Shown: positions 26,101-39,241 of the stretch, one piece after another
Numbering within the stretch: the first letter of the stretch is position 1
Layout of the letters: the number at the start of each line of letters is the position of its first letter
NCBI GenBank assembly: GCA_948144175.1
Contig: CANXME010000102.1
Location: 1 to 64,000, forward strand
Reading direction: 5' to 3'
DNA from: Closterium sp. NIES-65
Lineage: Eukaryota; Streptophyta; Zygnematophyceae; Desmidiales; Closteriaceae
DNA length: 64,000 nt
Notes under the pieces: model-generated
The model's input: only the letters and a program-made list of their open reading frames with translations
What the model was told of the DNA's origin: nothing
Databases searched by the model: none
Made by a program: the position numbers and the translations under genes

Positions 26101-29100
26101 AGGGCCTAGCGTGTGCAAAATTGCAAGAACAAGGGCCTAGCGTGTGCAAAATTGCAAGAACATGGGCCTAGCGAGTGCAAAATTGCAAAAACAAGGGCCT
26201 AGCGTGTGCAAAATAGCAAGAACAAGGGCCTAGCATGTGCAAAATTGCAAGAACAAGGGCCTAGCGTGTTAAAAATAGCAAGAACAAGGGCCTAGCGTGT
26301 GCAAAATAGCAAGAACAAGGGCCTAGCGTATGCAAAATTGCAAGAACAAGGGCCTTGCATGTGCATTATTGCAAGAACTTGGGCCTAGCAAGTGCAAAAT
26401 TGCAAGAACAAGGGCCTAGCGTATGAAAAATTGCAAGAACAAGGGCCTAGTATGTGCAAAATTGCAAGAACAAGGGCCTAGTGAGTGCAAAATAGCAAGG
26501 ACAAGGGCCTAGCTTGTGCAAAATTGAAAGAACAAGGGCTTGGCGTGTGCAAAATAGCAAGAACAAGGGCCTAGCATGTGCAAACTTGCAAGGACAAGGG
26601 CCTAGCTTGTGCAAAATTGCAACAACAAGGGCCTAGCGAGTGCAAAATAGCAAGTGCAAGGGTCTAGCATGTGCAAAATTGCAAGAACAACGGCCTAGCA
26701 TGTGCAAAATAGCAAGAACAAGGGCATGGCGTGTGCAAAAGAGCAAGAACAGGGGCCTAGCGTGTGCAAAATAGCAAGAATAAGGGCCTAGCGTATCCAA
26801 ATAGCAATAACAAGGGCCTAGCGTGTGCAAAATAGCATGAACAGGGGCCTAGCGTGTGCAAAATTGCAAGAACAAGGCCCTAGCGTGTGCAAAATAGCAA
26901 GAACAAGGGCCTAGCTTGTGCAAAATAGCAAGAACAAGGGCCTAGCGTATGTAAAATTGCAAGAACAAGGGCCTAGCGAGTGCAAAATTGCAAGAACAAG
27001 GGCCTAGCATGTGCAAAATTGCAAGAACAAGGGCCTAGCGAGTGCAAAATTGCAAGAACAAGGGCCTAGCGAGTGCAAAATAGCAAGAACAAGGGCCTAG
27101 CATGTGCAAAATTGCAAGGACAAGGGCCTAGCGTGTGCAAAATTGCAAGAACAAGGGCCTAGCGAGTGCAAAATAGCAAGTGTACGGGTCTAGTGTGTGC
27201 AAAATTTCAAGAACAAGGGCCTAGCATTTGCAAAATGGCAAGAACAAGGGCCTAGCGTGTGCAAAATAGGAAGAGCAAGGGCCTAGCGTGTGCAAAATTG
27301 CAAGAACAAGGGCCCAGCGAGTGCAAAATTGCAAGAACAAGGGCCTAGCGTGAGCAAAATAGCAAGAACAAGGGCCTAGCGTGTGCAAAATTGCAAGAAC
27401 AAGGGCCTAGCGTGTGCAAAATTGCAAGAACAAGGGCCTTGCGTGTGCAAAATAGGAAGAGCAAGGGCCTTGCGTGTGCAAAATTGCAAGAACAAGGGCC
27501 TAGCGAGTGCAAAATGACAAGAACAAGGGTCTAGCGTGTGCAAAAATGCGATGACAAGGGCCTAGCGTGTGCAAAATTGCAAGAAGAAGGGCATAGCGAG
27601 TGCAAAATAGCAAGTGCAAGGGTCTAGCGTGTGCAAAATAGCAAGAACAAGGGCCTAGCGTGTGCAAAAGTGCAAGAACAAGGGCATAGCGAGTGCAAAA
27701 TTGCAAGAGCAGGGGCCTAGCGTGGGAAAACTTTCAAGAGCAAGGGCCTAGCGTGTGCAAAATTGCAAGAACAAGGGCCTAGCGTGTGCAAAATGGCAAG
27801 AACAAGGGCCTAGCGTGTGCAAAATAGCAAGAACAAGGGCCTTGGGTGTGCAAAATAGGAAGAACAAGGGCCTAACGTGTGCAAAATTGCAAGAACAAGG
27901 GCCCAGCGAGTGCAAAATTGCAAGAACAAGGGCCTAGCGTGTGCAAAATAGCAAGAACAAGGGCCTAGCGTATGCAAAATTGCAAGAATAAGGGCCTAGC
28001 GTGTGCAAAATTGCAAGAACAAGGGCCTAGCGTGTGCAAAATTGCAAGAACAAGGGCCTAGCATGTACAAAATTGCAAGAACAAGGGCCTAGCGTATGCA
28101 AAATTGCAAGAAGAAGGGCCTAGCGAGTGCAAAATAGCAAGTGCAAGGGTCTTGCGTATGCAAAATAGCAAGAACAAGGGCCTAGCGTGTGCAAAATTGC
28201 AAGAACAATGGCATAGCGAGTGCAAAATTGCAAGAGCAGGGGCCTAGCGTGGGTAAACTTTCAAGAGCAAGGGCCTAGCGTGTGCAAAATTGCAAGAACA
28301 AGGGCCTAACGTGTGCAAAATAGCAAGAACAAGGGCCTAGCATGTTTAAACTTTCAAGAACAATGGCCTAGCGTGTGCAAAATTGCAAGAACAAGGGCCT
28401 AGTGTGTGCAAATCAGGAAGAACAAGGGCCTAGCGTGTGCAAAATGGCAAGAACAAGGGCCTAGCGTGTGCAAAATTGCAAGAACAAGGCCCTAGCGTGT
28501 GCAAAATAGCAAGAACAAGGGCCTAGCTTGTGCAGAATAGCAAGAACAAGGGCCTAGCGTATGTAAAATTGCAAGAACAAGGGCCTAGCGTGTGCAAAAT
28601 TGCAAGAACAAGGGCCTAGCATATGCAAAATTGCAAGAACAAGGGCCTAGCGAGTGCAAAATTGCAAGAACAAGGGCCTAGCGAGTGCAAAATAGCAAGA
28701 ACAGGGGCCTAGCATGTGCAAAATTGCAAGAACAAGGGCCTAGCGTGTGCAAAATTGCAAGAAAAAGGGCCTAGCGAGTGCAAAATAGCAAGTGCACGGG
28801 TCTAGCGTGTGGAAAATTTCAAGAACAAGGGCCTAGCGTTTGCAAAATAGCAAGAACAAGGGCCTAGCGTGTGCAAAATGGCAAGAACAAGGGCCTAGCG
28901 TGTGCAAAATTGCAAGAACAAGGCCCTAGCGTGTGCAAAATAGCAAGAACAAGGGCCTAGCTTGTGCAAAATTGCAAGAACAAGGCCCTAGCGTGTGCAA
29001 AATAGCAAGAACAAGGGCCTAGCTTGTGCAAAATAGCAAGAACAAGGGCCTAGCGTATGTAAAATTGCAAGAACAAGGGCCTAGCGTGTGCAAAATTGCA

Positions 29101-29476
29101 AGAACTAGGGCCTAGCATGTGCAAATTTGCAAGAACAAGGGCCTAGCGAGTGCAAAATTGCAAGAACAAGGGCCTAGCGAGTGCAAAATAGCAAGAACAG
29201 GGGCCTAGCATGTGCAAAATTGCAAGAACAAGGGCCTAGCGTGTGCAAAATTGCAAGAACAAGGGCCTAGCGAGTGCAAAATAGCAAGTGCACGGGTCTA
29301 GCGTGTGGAAAATTTCAAGAACAAGGGCCTAGCGTTTGCAAAATAGCAAGAACAAGGGCCTAGCGTGTGCAAAATGGCAAGAACAAGGGCCTAGCATGTG
29401 CAAAATAACAAGGACAGGGCCTAGCATTTGCAAAATTGCAAGAACAGCGGCCTAGCGTATGCAAAAAAAGAAGAAC
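23123..29476 (-). repeat. Sat1: 31-bp satellite array, inverted orientation
   Basis: About 205 copies of the same 31-bp unit in reverse orientation. Variant classes are the same as in the forward array, including GCAAGTGCAAGGGTCTAG units (near 23,417, 24,905, 25,275, 25,815, 26,650 and others). The ATCCAAATAGCAATAAC cluster near 26,790 mirrors forward clusters near 3,990 and 17,280. The end near 29,440-29,470 mirrors the forward positions near 170-240 and 13,430. The arm therefore derives from the same higher-order block, but its markers are not evenly spaced relative to the forward copy, so it has been rearranged since. No insertions were seen. Confidence 0.96.
28760..29390 (-). repeat. 496-bp local duplication within inverted Sat1
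   Basis: An unusual run (AGTGCACGGGTCTAG, then a GTGGAAAATTTC unit, then a GCGTTTGC unit, then an AAATGGCAAG unit) occurs starting at 28,791 and again at 29,287. The offset is exactly 496 bp, or 16 units of 31 bp. This is a young unequal-exchange duplication inside the array. Confidence 0.8.
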
Positions 29477-29485
29477 ACCTACTTT
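29470..29485. other. Sat1/Sat2 boundary
   Basis: The last Sat1-like bases are GCAAAAAAAGAAGAAC. The next bases, ACCTACTTTATATTTGAGTG, belong to Sat2, entering near the end of the 187-bp half. There is no unique spacer and no transposon at the join, so two unrelated satellites abut directly. Confidence 0.9.
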
Positions 29486-32400
29486 ATATTTGAGTGAGAC
29501 CACTGGATTCCGTGTACTATGCGAGATCTGAGCGGTTCCGTTCTCCCAGGCATTTGCACTATAAGTTCCCATACTGACCGACCTGGCCAATGCACCATTT
29601 TCCATATGCATATGCATTAGATTCCTTTCGAACCTTATTAGCTCACTAGAATTATATATTTCCCACCTTCTGATCGAGTGAGACTGCTAGATTCCCTCTA
29701 CTTTTTGAGAAACGAGCGTTTCTGTTCTCCCTGGCCCCACTTGCACTATAAGTGCGAAATGCCGGCCAGACTGGCCGATGCACTATTTTCTCTACACATG
29801 TGCGTTAGTTACCTTTCAAACCCTTACGTTCACTCGATTAATATATTTCCTACCTTATATTTGAGTGAGACCACTAGATTCCGTGTACTATGCGAGATCT
29901 GAGCGGTTCCGTTCTCCCAGGCATTTGCACTCTAGGTTCCCATACTGATCGACCTGGCCAATGCACCATTTTCCATAGACATATGCAATAGATTCCTTTC
30001 GAACCTTATTAGCTGACTAGATTTATATATTTCCCACCTTCTGATCGAGTGAGACCGCTAGATTCCCTCTACTTTTTGAGAAACGAGTGTTTCCGTTCTC
30101 CCTGGCCCCACTTGCACTATAAGTGCGAAATGTCGGCCAGACTGGCCGATGCACCATTTTCTCTACACATGTGCGTTAGTTACCTTTCAAACCCTTACGT
30201 TCACTCGATTAATATATTTCCTACCTTATATTTGAGTGAGACCACTAGATTCCATGTACTATGCGAGATCTGAGCGGTTCCGTTCTCCCAGGCATTTGCA
30301 CTATAAGTTCCGATACTGAGCGACCTGGCCAATGCACCATTTTCCATATACATATGCATTAGATTCCTTTCGAACCTTATTAGCTCACTAGATTTATATA
30401 TTTCCCACCTTCTGATCGAGTGAGACCGCTAGATTCCCTCTACTTTTTGAGAAACGAGCGTTTCCGTTTCCCTGGCCCCACTTGCACCATAAGTGCGAAA
30501 CACCGGCCAGACTGGCCGATGCACCATTTTCTCTACACATGTGCGTTAGTTACCTTTCAAACCCTTACGTTCACTCGATTAATATATTTCCTACCTTATA
30601 TTTGAGTGAGACCACTAGATTCCGTGTACTATGCGAGATCTGAGCGGTTCCGTTCTCCTAGGTATTTGCACTCTAAGTTCCCATACTGACCGACCTGGCC
30701 AATGCACCATTTTCCATATACATATGCATTAGATTCCTCTCGAACCTTATTAGCTCACTAGATTTATATATTTCCCACATTCTGATCGAGTGAGACCGCT
30801 AGATTTCCTCTACTTTTTAAGAAATGAGCATTTCCGTTCTCCTTGGCCCTACTTGCACTAAAAGTGCGAAATGCCGGCCTGACTGGCCGATGCACCATTT
30901 TCTCTACACATGTGCGTTAGTTACCTTTCAAACCCTTACGTTCACTTGATGAATATATTTTCTACCTTCTATTTGAGTGAGACCACTAGATTCCGTGTAC
31001 TATGCAAGATCTGAGCGGTTCCGTTCTCCCAGGCATTTGCACTCTAAGTTCCCATACTAATCGACCTGGCCAATGCACCATTTTCCATATACATATGCAT
31101 TAGATTCCTTTCGAACCTTATAAGCTCACTAGATTTATATATTTCCCACCTTCTGATCAAGTGAGACCGCTAGATTCACTCTATTTCTTGAGAAACGAGC
31201 GTTTCCGTTCTCCCTGACCCCACTTGCACTATAAGTGCGAAATGCCGGCCAGACTGGCCGATGCACCATTTTCTTTACACATGTGCGCTAGTTACCTTTC
31301 AAACCCTTACATTCAGTCGATTAATATATTTCCTACCTTATATTTGAGTGAGACCACTAGATTCCGTGTACTATGCGAGATCTGAGCGGTTCCGTTCTCC
31401 CAGGCATTTGCACTCTAGGTTCCCATACCGATGGACCTGGCCAATGCACCATTTTCCATAGACATATGCATTAGATTCCTTCCAAACCTTATTAGCTCAC
31501 TAGATTTATATATTTCCCACCTTCTGATCGAGTGAGACCGCTAGATTCCCTCTATTTCTTGAGAAACGAGCGTTTCCGTTCTCACTGGCCCCACTTGCAC
31601 TATAAGTGCGAAATGCCGGCCAGACTGGCCGATGCACCATTTTCTCTACACATGTGCGTTAGTTACCTTTCAAACCCTTACCTTCACTCGATTAATATAT
31701 TTCCTACCTTATATTTGAGTGAGACCACTAGATTCCGTGTACTATGCGAGATCTAAGCGGTTCCGTTCTCCCAGGCATTTGCACTCTAAGTTCCCATACT
31801 GAACGACCTGGCCAATGCACCATTTTCCATATACATATGCATTAGATTCCTTTCGAACCTTATTAGCTCACTAGATTTATATATTTCCCACCTTCTGATC
31901 GAGTGAGACCGCTAGATTCCCTCTATTTCTTGAGAAAGGAGCGTTTCCGTTCTCACTGGCCCCACTTGCACTATAAGTGCGAAATGCCGGCCAGACTGGC
32001 CGATGCACCATTTTCTCTACACATGTGCATTACTTACCTTTCAAACCCTTACGTTCAATCGATTAATATATTTCCTACCTTATATTTGAGTGAGACCACT
32101 AGATTCCGTGTACTATGCGAGATCTGAGCGATTCCGTTCTCCCAGGCATTTGCACTCTAAGTTCCCATACTGACCGACCTGGCCAATGCACCGTTTTCCA
32201 TATACATATGCATTAGATTCCTTTTGAACCTTTTTAGCTCACTAGATTTATATATTTCCCACCTTCGGATCGAGTGAGACTGCTAGATTCCCTCTACGTT
32301 TTGAGAAACGAGCGTTTCCGTTCTCCCTGGCCCCACTTGCACTATAAGTGCGAAATGCCGGCCAGACTGGCCGATGCACCATTTTCTCTACACATGTGCA

Positions 32401-34127
32401 TTAGTTACCTTTCAAACCCTTACGTTCACTCGATTAATATATTTCCTACCTTATATTTGAGTGAGACCACTAGATTCGGTATACTATGCTAGATCTAAGC
32501 GGTTCCGTTCTCCCAGGCATTTGCACTCTAAGTTCCCATAGTGACCGACCTGGCCAATGCACCATTTTTCATATACATATGCATTAGATTCCTTTCAAAC
32601 CTTATTAGCTCACTAGAATTTTTATATTTCCCACCTTCTGATCGAATGAGACCGCTAGATTCCCTCTACGTCTTGAGAAACGAGCGTTTCCGTTCTCCCT
32701 GGCCCCACTTGCACTATAAGTGCAAAATGCCGGCCAGACTGGTCGATGCACCATTTTCTCTACACATGTGCGTTAGTTACCTTTCAAACCCTTACGTTCA
32801 CTCGATTAATATATTTCCTACCTTATATTTGATTGAGACCACTAGATTCCGTGTACTATGCGAGATCTGAGCGGTTCCGTTCTCCCAGGCATTTGCACTC
32901 TAAGTTCCCACACTAACCGACCTGGCCAATGCACCATTTTCCATTTACATATGCATTAGATTCCTTTTGAACCTTATTACCTACATAGATTGATATATTT
33001 CCCACCTTTTGATCGAGTGAGACCGCTAGATTCTCTCTACTTTTTGAGAAACGAGCGTTTCCGTTCTCCCTGGCCCCACTTGCACTATAAGTGCGAAATG
33101 CCGGCCGGACTGGCCGATGCACCATTTTCTCTACACATGTGCGTTAGTTACCTTTCAAACCCTTACGTTCACTTGATTAATATATTTTCTACCTTATATT
33201 TGAGTGAGACCACTAGATTCCGTGTACTATGCAAGATCTGAGCGGTTCCGTTCTCCCAGGCATTTGCACTCTAAGTTCCCATACTGACCGACCTGGCCAA
33301 TGCACCATTTTCCATATACATATGCATTAGATTCCTTTCCAACCTTATTAGCTCACTAGATTTATATATTTCCCACCTTCTGATCGAGTGAGACCGCTAG
33401 ATTCTCTTTACTTTTTTAGAAATGAGCGTTTCCGTTATCCCTGGCCCCACTTGCACTATAAGTGCGAAATGCCGGCCAGACTGGCCGATGCACCATTTTC
33501 TCTACACATGTGCGTTAGTTACCTTTCAAACCCTTACGTTCACTTGATTTATATATTTCCTACCTTATATTTGAGTGAGACCACTAGATTCCGTGTACTA
33601 TGCGAGATCCGAGCGGTTCCGTTCTCCCAGGCATTTGCACTCTAAGTTCCCACACTAACCGACCTGGCCAATGCACCATTTTCCATATACATATGCATTA
33701 GATTCCTTTCGAACCTTATTAGCTCACTAGATTTATATATTTCCCACCTTCTGATCGAGTGAGACTGCTAGATTCCCTCTACTTTTTGAGAAACGAGCGT
33801 TTCCGTTCTCCCTGGCCCCACTTGCACTATAAGTGCGAAATGCCGGCCAGACTGGCCGATGCACCATTTTCTCTACACATGTGCGTTAGTTATCTTTCAA
33901 ACTCTTACGTTCACTCGATTAATATATTTCCTACCTTATATTTGAGTGAGACCACTAGATTCCGTGTACTATGCGAGATCTGAGCGGTTCCGTTCACCCA
34001 GGCATTTACACTCTAAGTTCCCATACTGACCGACCTGGCCAATGCACCAATTTCCGTATACATATGCATTAGATTCCTTTCAAACCTTATTAGCTCACTA
34101 GATTTATATACTTCCCACCATCTGATC

Positions 34128-34166
34128 AAGTGAGACCGCTAGATTCTCTTTACTTTTTTAGTGATA
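34128..34166 (+). repeat. Truncated B half-unit in Sat2
   Basis: A B half starts normally but stops after CTTTACTTTTTTAG and runs straight into TGATACCACTAGATTCC of an A half. About 155 bp of B are missing. The local repeat period drops from 371 to about 215 bp. This is most simply explained by unequal or misaligned exchange between the short matching sequences that begin the A and B halves. Confidence 0.85.
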
Positions 34167-36360
34167 CCACTAGATTCCGTGTACTATGCGAGATCTGAGC
34201 GGTTCCGTTCTCCCAGGCATTTGCACTCTAAGTTCCCGTACTGACCGACCTGGCCATTGCACCATTTTCCATATACATATGCATTAGATTCCTTTCAAAC
34301 CTTATTCCCTCACTAGATTTATATATTTCCCACCTTCTGATCGAGTGAGACCGCTAGATTCTCTTTACTTTTTTTGAAATGAGCGTTTCCGTTCTCCCTG
34401 GCCCCACTTGCACTATAAGTGCGAAATGCCGGCCAGACTGGCCGATGCACCATTTTCTCTACACGTGTGCGTTAGTTACCTTTCAAACCCTTATGTTCAC
34501 TAGATTAATATATTTCCTACCTTATATTTGAGTGAGACCACTAGATTCCGTGTACTATGCGAGATCTGAGCGGTTTCGTTCTCCCAGGCATTTGCACTCT
34601 AAGTTCCCATACTGACCGACCTGGCCAATGCACCATTTTCCATATACATATGCATTAGATTCCTTTCCAACCTTATTAGCTCACTAGATTAATATATTTC
34701 CCACCTTTTGATCGAGTGAGACCGCTAGATTCCCTCTACTTTTTGAGAAACGAGCGTTTCCGTTCTCCCTGGCCCCACTTGCACTATAAGTGCGAAATGC
34801 CGGTCAGACTGGCCGATGCACCATTTTCTCTACACATGTGCGTTAGTTACCTTTCAAACCCTTACGTTCACTCAATTAATATATTTCTTACCTTATATTT
34901 GAGTGAGACCACTAGATTCCGTGTACTATGCGAGATCTGAGCGGTTTCGTTTTCCCAGGCATTTGCACTCTAAGTTCCCATACTGACCGACCTGGCCAAT
35001 GCACCATTTTCCATATACATATGCATTAGATTCCTTTCAAACCTTATTAGATCACTAGATTTATATATTTCCCACCTTCTGATCGAGTGAGACCGCTAGA
35101 TTCTCTTTACTTTTTTAGAAATGAGCGTTTCCGTTCTCCCTGGCCCCACTTGCACTATAAGTGCGAAATGCCGGCCAGACTGGCCGATGCACCATTTTCT
35201 CTACACATGTGCGTTAGTTAACTTTCAAACCCTTACGTTCACTTGATTAATATTTTTCCTTCCTTATTTTTGAGTGAGACCACTAGATTCCGTGTACTAT
35301 GCGAGATCTAAGCGGTTCCGTTCTCCCAGGCATTTGCACTCTAAGTTCCCATACTGACCGACCTGGCCAATGCACCATTTTCCATATACATATGCATTAG
35401 ATTCCTTTCAAACCTTATTAGATCACTAGATTTATATATTTCCCACCTTCTGATCGGGTGAGACCGCTAGATTCCCTTTACTTTTTAAGAAATGAGCGTT
35501 TCCGTTCTCCCTGGCCCCACTTGCACTATAAGTGCGAAATGCCGGCCAGACTGGCCGATGCACCATTTTCTCTACACATGTGCGTTAGTTACGTTTCAAA
35601 CCCTTACGTTCACTCAATTAATATATTCTCTACCTTATATTTGAGTGAGACCACTAGATTCCATGTACTATGCGAGATCTGAGCGGTTCCGTTCTCCCAG
35701 GCATTTGCACTCTAAGTTCCCATACTGACCGACTTGGCCAATGCACCATTTTCCATATACATATGCATTAGATTCCTTTTGAACCTTATTAGCTCACTAG
35801 ATTTATATATTTCCCACCTTCTGATCGAGTGAGACCTCTAGATTCCCTTTACTTTTTTTGAAATGAGCGTTTCCGTTCTCCCTGGCCCCACTTGCACTAT
35901 AAGTGCGAAATGCCGGCCAGACTGGCCGATGCACCATTATCTCTACACATGTGCGTTAGTTACCTTTCAAACCCTTACGTTCACTCGATTAATATATTTC
36001 CTACCTTATATTTGAGTGAGACCACTAGATTCCGTGTACTATGCGAGATCTGAGCGGTTCCGTTCTCCCACGCATTTGCACTCTAAGTTCCCATACTGAC
36101 CGACCTGGCCAATGCACCATTTTCCATATACATATGCATTAGATTCCTTTCGAACCTTATTAGCTCACTAGATTTATATATTTCCCACCTTCTGATCGAG
36201 TGAGACCGCTAGATTCCCTCTACTTTTTGAGAAACGAGCGTTTCCGTTCTCCCTGGCCCCACTTGCACTATAAGTGCGAAATGCCGGCCAGACTGGCCGA
36301 TGCACCATTTTCTCTACACATGTGCGTTAGTTACCTTTCAAACCCTTAAGTTCACTCGAT

Positions 36361-37102
36361 TTATATATTTTCTACCTTATATTTGAGTGAGACCACTAGA
36401 TTCCGTGTACTATGCGAGATCTGAGCGGTTCCGTTGTCCCAGACATTTGCACTGTAAGTTCCCATACTGACCGACCTGGCCAATGCACCATTTTCCATAT
36501 ACGTATGCATTAGATTCTTTTCGAACCTTATTAGCTCACTAGATTTATATATTTCCCACCTTCTGATCAAGTGAGACCTCTAGATTCCCTTTACTTTTTG
36601 AGAAATGAGCGTTTCCGTTCTCCCTGGACCCACTTGCACTATAAGTGCGAAATGCCGGCCAGACTGGCCGATGCACCATTTTCTCTACACATGTGCGTTA
36701 GTTACCTTTCAAACCCTTAAGCTCACTCGATTTATATATTTTCTACCTTATATTTGAGTGAGACCACTAGATTCCGTGTACTATGCGAGATCTGAGCGGT
36801 TCCGTTGTCCCAGACATTTGCACTGTAAGTTCCCATACTGACCGACCTGGCCAATGCACCATTTTCCATATACGTATGCATTAGATTCTTTTCGAACCTT
36901 ATTAGCTCACTAGATTTATATATTTCCCACCTTCTGATCGAGTGAGACCTCTAGATTCCCTTTACTTTTTGAGAAATGAGCGTTTCCGTTCTCCCTAGCC
37001 CCACTTGCACTATAAGTGCGAAATGCCGGCCAGACTGGCCGATGCACCATTTTCTCTACACATGTGCGTTAGTTACCTTTCAAACCCTTACGTTCACTCG
37101 CT
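36361..37102 (+). repeat. Recently duplicated pair of Sat2 units
   Basis: Two adjacent 371-bp units share several variants rare or absent elsewhere: GTTGTCCCAGACATTTG, GCACTGTAAG, TACGTATGC and GATTCTTTTCG. They lie near 36,431 and near 36,801, exactly one unit apart. Both are preceded by the same TTTATATATTTTCTACC variant. This indicates one recent single-unit duplication. Confidence 0.8.
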
Positions 37103-38966
37103 TAATATATTTCCTACCTTATATTTGAGTGAGACCACTAGATTCCGTGTACTATGCGAGATCTGAGCGGTTCCGTTCTCCCATGCATTTGCACTCTAAG
37201 TTCCCATACTGACCGACCTGGCCAATGCACCATTTTCCATATACATATGCATTAGATTCCTTTCAAACCTTATTAGCTCACTAGATTTATATATTTCCCA
37301 CCTTCTGATTGAGTCAGACCGCTAGATTCCCTCTACTTATTGAGAAACGAGCGTTTCCGTTGTCCCTAGCCCCACTTGCACTATAAGTGCGAAATGCCGG
37401 CCAGACTGGCCGATGCACCATTTTCTCTACACATGTGCGTTAGTTACCTTTCAAACCCTTACGTTCATTCGATTAATATATTTCGTACCTTATATTTGAG
37501 TGAGACTGCTAGATTCCGTGTACTATGCGAGATCTGAGCAGTTCCGTTCTCCTAGGCATTTGCACTCTAAGTTCCCATACTTACCGACCTGGCCAGTGCA
37601 CCATTTTCCATATACATATGCATTAGATTCCTTTCGAACCTTATTAGCTCACTAGATTTATATATTTCCCACCTTCTGATCGAGTGAGACCGCTAGATTC
37701 CCTTTATTTTTTTAGAAATGAGCGTTTCCGTTCTCCCTGGCCCCACTTGCACTATAAGTGCGAAATGCCGGCCAGACTGGCCGATGCACCATTTTCTCTA
37801 CACATGTGCGTTAGTTACCTTTCAAACCCTTACGTTCAATCAATTAATATATTTCTTACCTTATATTTGAGTGAGACCACTATATTCCGTGTACTATGCA
37901 AGATCTGAGCGGTTTCGTTTTCCCAGGCATTTGCACTCTAAGTTCCTATACTGACCGACCTGGCCAATGCACCATTTTCCATATACCTATGCATTAGATT
38001 CCTTTCAAACCTTATTAGATCACTAGATTTATATAATTCCCACCTTTTGATCGAGTGAGACCGCTAGATTCCCTTTACTTTTTTAGAAACGAGCGTTTCC
38101 GTTCTCCCTGGCCCCACTTGCACTATAAGTGCGAAATGCCGGCCAGACTGGCCGATGCACCATTTTCTCTACACATGTGCGTTAGTTACGTTTCAAACCC
38201 TTACGTTCACTCGATTAATATATTTTCTACCTTATATTTGAGTGAGACCACTAGATTCCATGTACTATGCGAGATCTGAGCGGTTCCGTTCTCCCAGGCA
38301 TTTGCACTCTAAGTTCCCATACTGACCGACCTGGCCAATGCACCATTTTCCATATACATATGCATTAGATTCCTTTTGAACCTTATTAGCTGACTAGATT
38401 TTTATATTTCCCACCTTGTTATCGAGTGAGACCGCTAGATTCCCTCTAATTTTTGAGAAATGAGCGTTTCCGTTCTCCTTGGCCCCACTTGCACTATAAG
38501 TGCGAAATGCCGGCCAGACTGGCCGATGCACCATTTTGTCTATACATGTGTGTTAGTTACCTTTCAAACCCTTACGTTCACTCGATTAATATATTTCCTA
38601 CCTTATATTTGAGTGAGACCACTAGATTCCGTGAACTATGCGAAATCTGAGCGGTTCCGTTCTCCCAAGCATTTGCACTCTAAGTTCCCATACTGACCGT
38701 CCTGGCCAATGCACCATTTTCCATATACATATGCATTACATTCCTTTCAAACTTTATTAGCTCACTAGATTTATATATTTCCCACCTTCTGATCGAGTAA
38801 GACCGCTAGATTCCCTCTACTTTTTGAGAAACGAGTGTTTTGATGTCCCTAGCCCCACTTGCACTATGAGTGCGAAATGCCGGCCAGACTGGCCGACGCA
38901 CCATTTTCTCTACACATGTGCTTTAGTTACCTTTCAAACCCTTACGTTCACTCGATTAATATATTT

Positions 38967-38971
38967 CCTAC
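38967..38971. other. Target-site duplication, left copy (TRIM)
   Basis: CCTAC immediately precedes the left LTR. The copy after the right LTR (40,216-40,220) is CATAC, one mismatch. Uninterrupted Sat2 units read CCTACCTTATATTTG here, so removing the element and one copy restores the satellite. Confidence 0.8.
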
Positions 38972-39229
38972 TGTCGAGAGTAATAGGTAAGTTAAGAGGT
39001 GGGGCCTAGGCTTAGTAGCCTAGGCCCGAACTTAGGTATCGAGCGAGATTTTCCCTAGGAGCGATGTATCGAGTGAGTTGAGAGAAATTGGTGAAAAGGT
39101 TGGTTTCACTATAGGTTCAGGGGTACATATAGCATAGAAACACAATAAGGTGCACCACCAACAAAAGTTTACATAACTACACTAACTACAACTACAAGCA
39201 ATTATAAAACATGACAAAATATTTCGACA
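38972..39229 (-). repeat. TRIM 3' LTR
   Basis: This is the left 258-bp long terminal repeat, the 3' LTR in the element's own orientation. It is bounded by the inverted termini TGTCGA and TCGACA. It differs from the other LTR at three substitutions and has no length difference. Confidence 0.93.
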
Positions 39230-39241
39230 CGCCCCCATAAT
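39230..39241 (-). other. TRIM polypurine tract
   Basis: On the minus strand ATTATGGGGGCG lies directly against the 3' LTR start (TGTCGAAATATT). Its position and purine content fit the plus-strand primer site of an LTR retrotransposon. Confidence 0.7.

Larger units (their letters stand above)
29477..38971 (+). repeat. Sat2: 371-bp dimeric satellite, block 1
   Basis: Tandem 371-bp units, about 25.6 copies. Each unit has two related halves. Half A is 184 bp (for example 30,234-30,417) and starts GAGTGAGACCACTAGATTCC. Half B is 187 bp (for example 30,047-30,233) and starts GAGTGAGACCGCTAGATTCC. The halves share blocks such as TTCCGTTCTCCC, TTGCACT, CTGGCC and ATGCACCATTTT, but have diverged by substitution. 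Half B carries two perfect dyads that half A lacks: GCACT-ATA-AGTGC and GGCCAG-A-CTGGCC. Two B subtypes occur, with CTCTACTTTTTGAGAAACG or CTTTACTTTTTTAGAAATG. A period near 185 bp doubled to 371 bp suits a plant-type centromeric or heterochromatic satellite, but that role is inferred. Confidence 0.96.

Noticed and set aside
1-29476. CRISPR-like short direct repeat array
   Set aside because: The 31-bp units are directly adjacent with no unique spacers, and the context is eukaryotic.
727-29617. Dozens of open frames of 60-110 codons in Sat1, rich in LGPCSCNFAHARPLF-type or KNKGLACAKLQEQGPS-type repeats
   Set aside because: They are frames read through the 31-bp repeat, occur on both strands and in all frames, and break at every small indel. 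No start context, domain or conservation beyond the DNA repeat.
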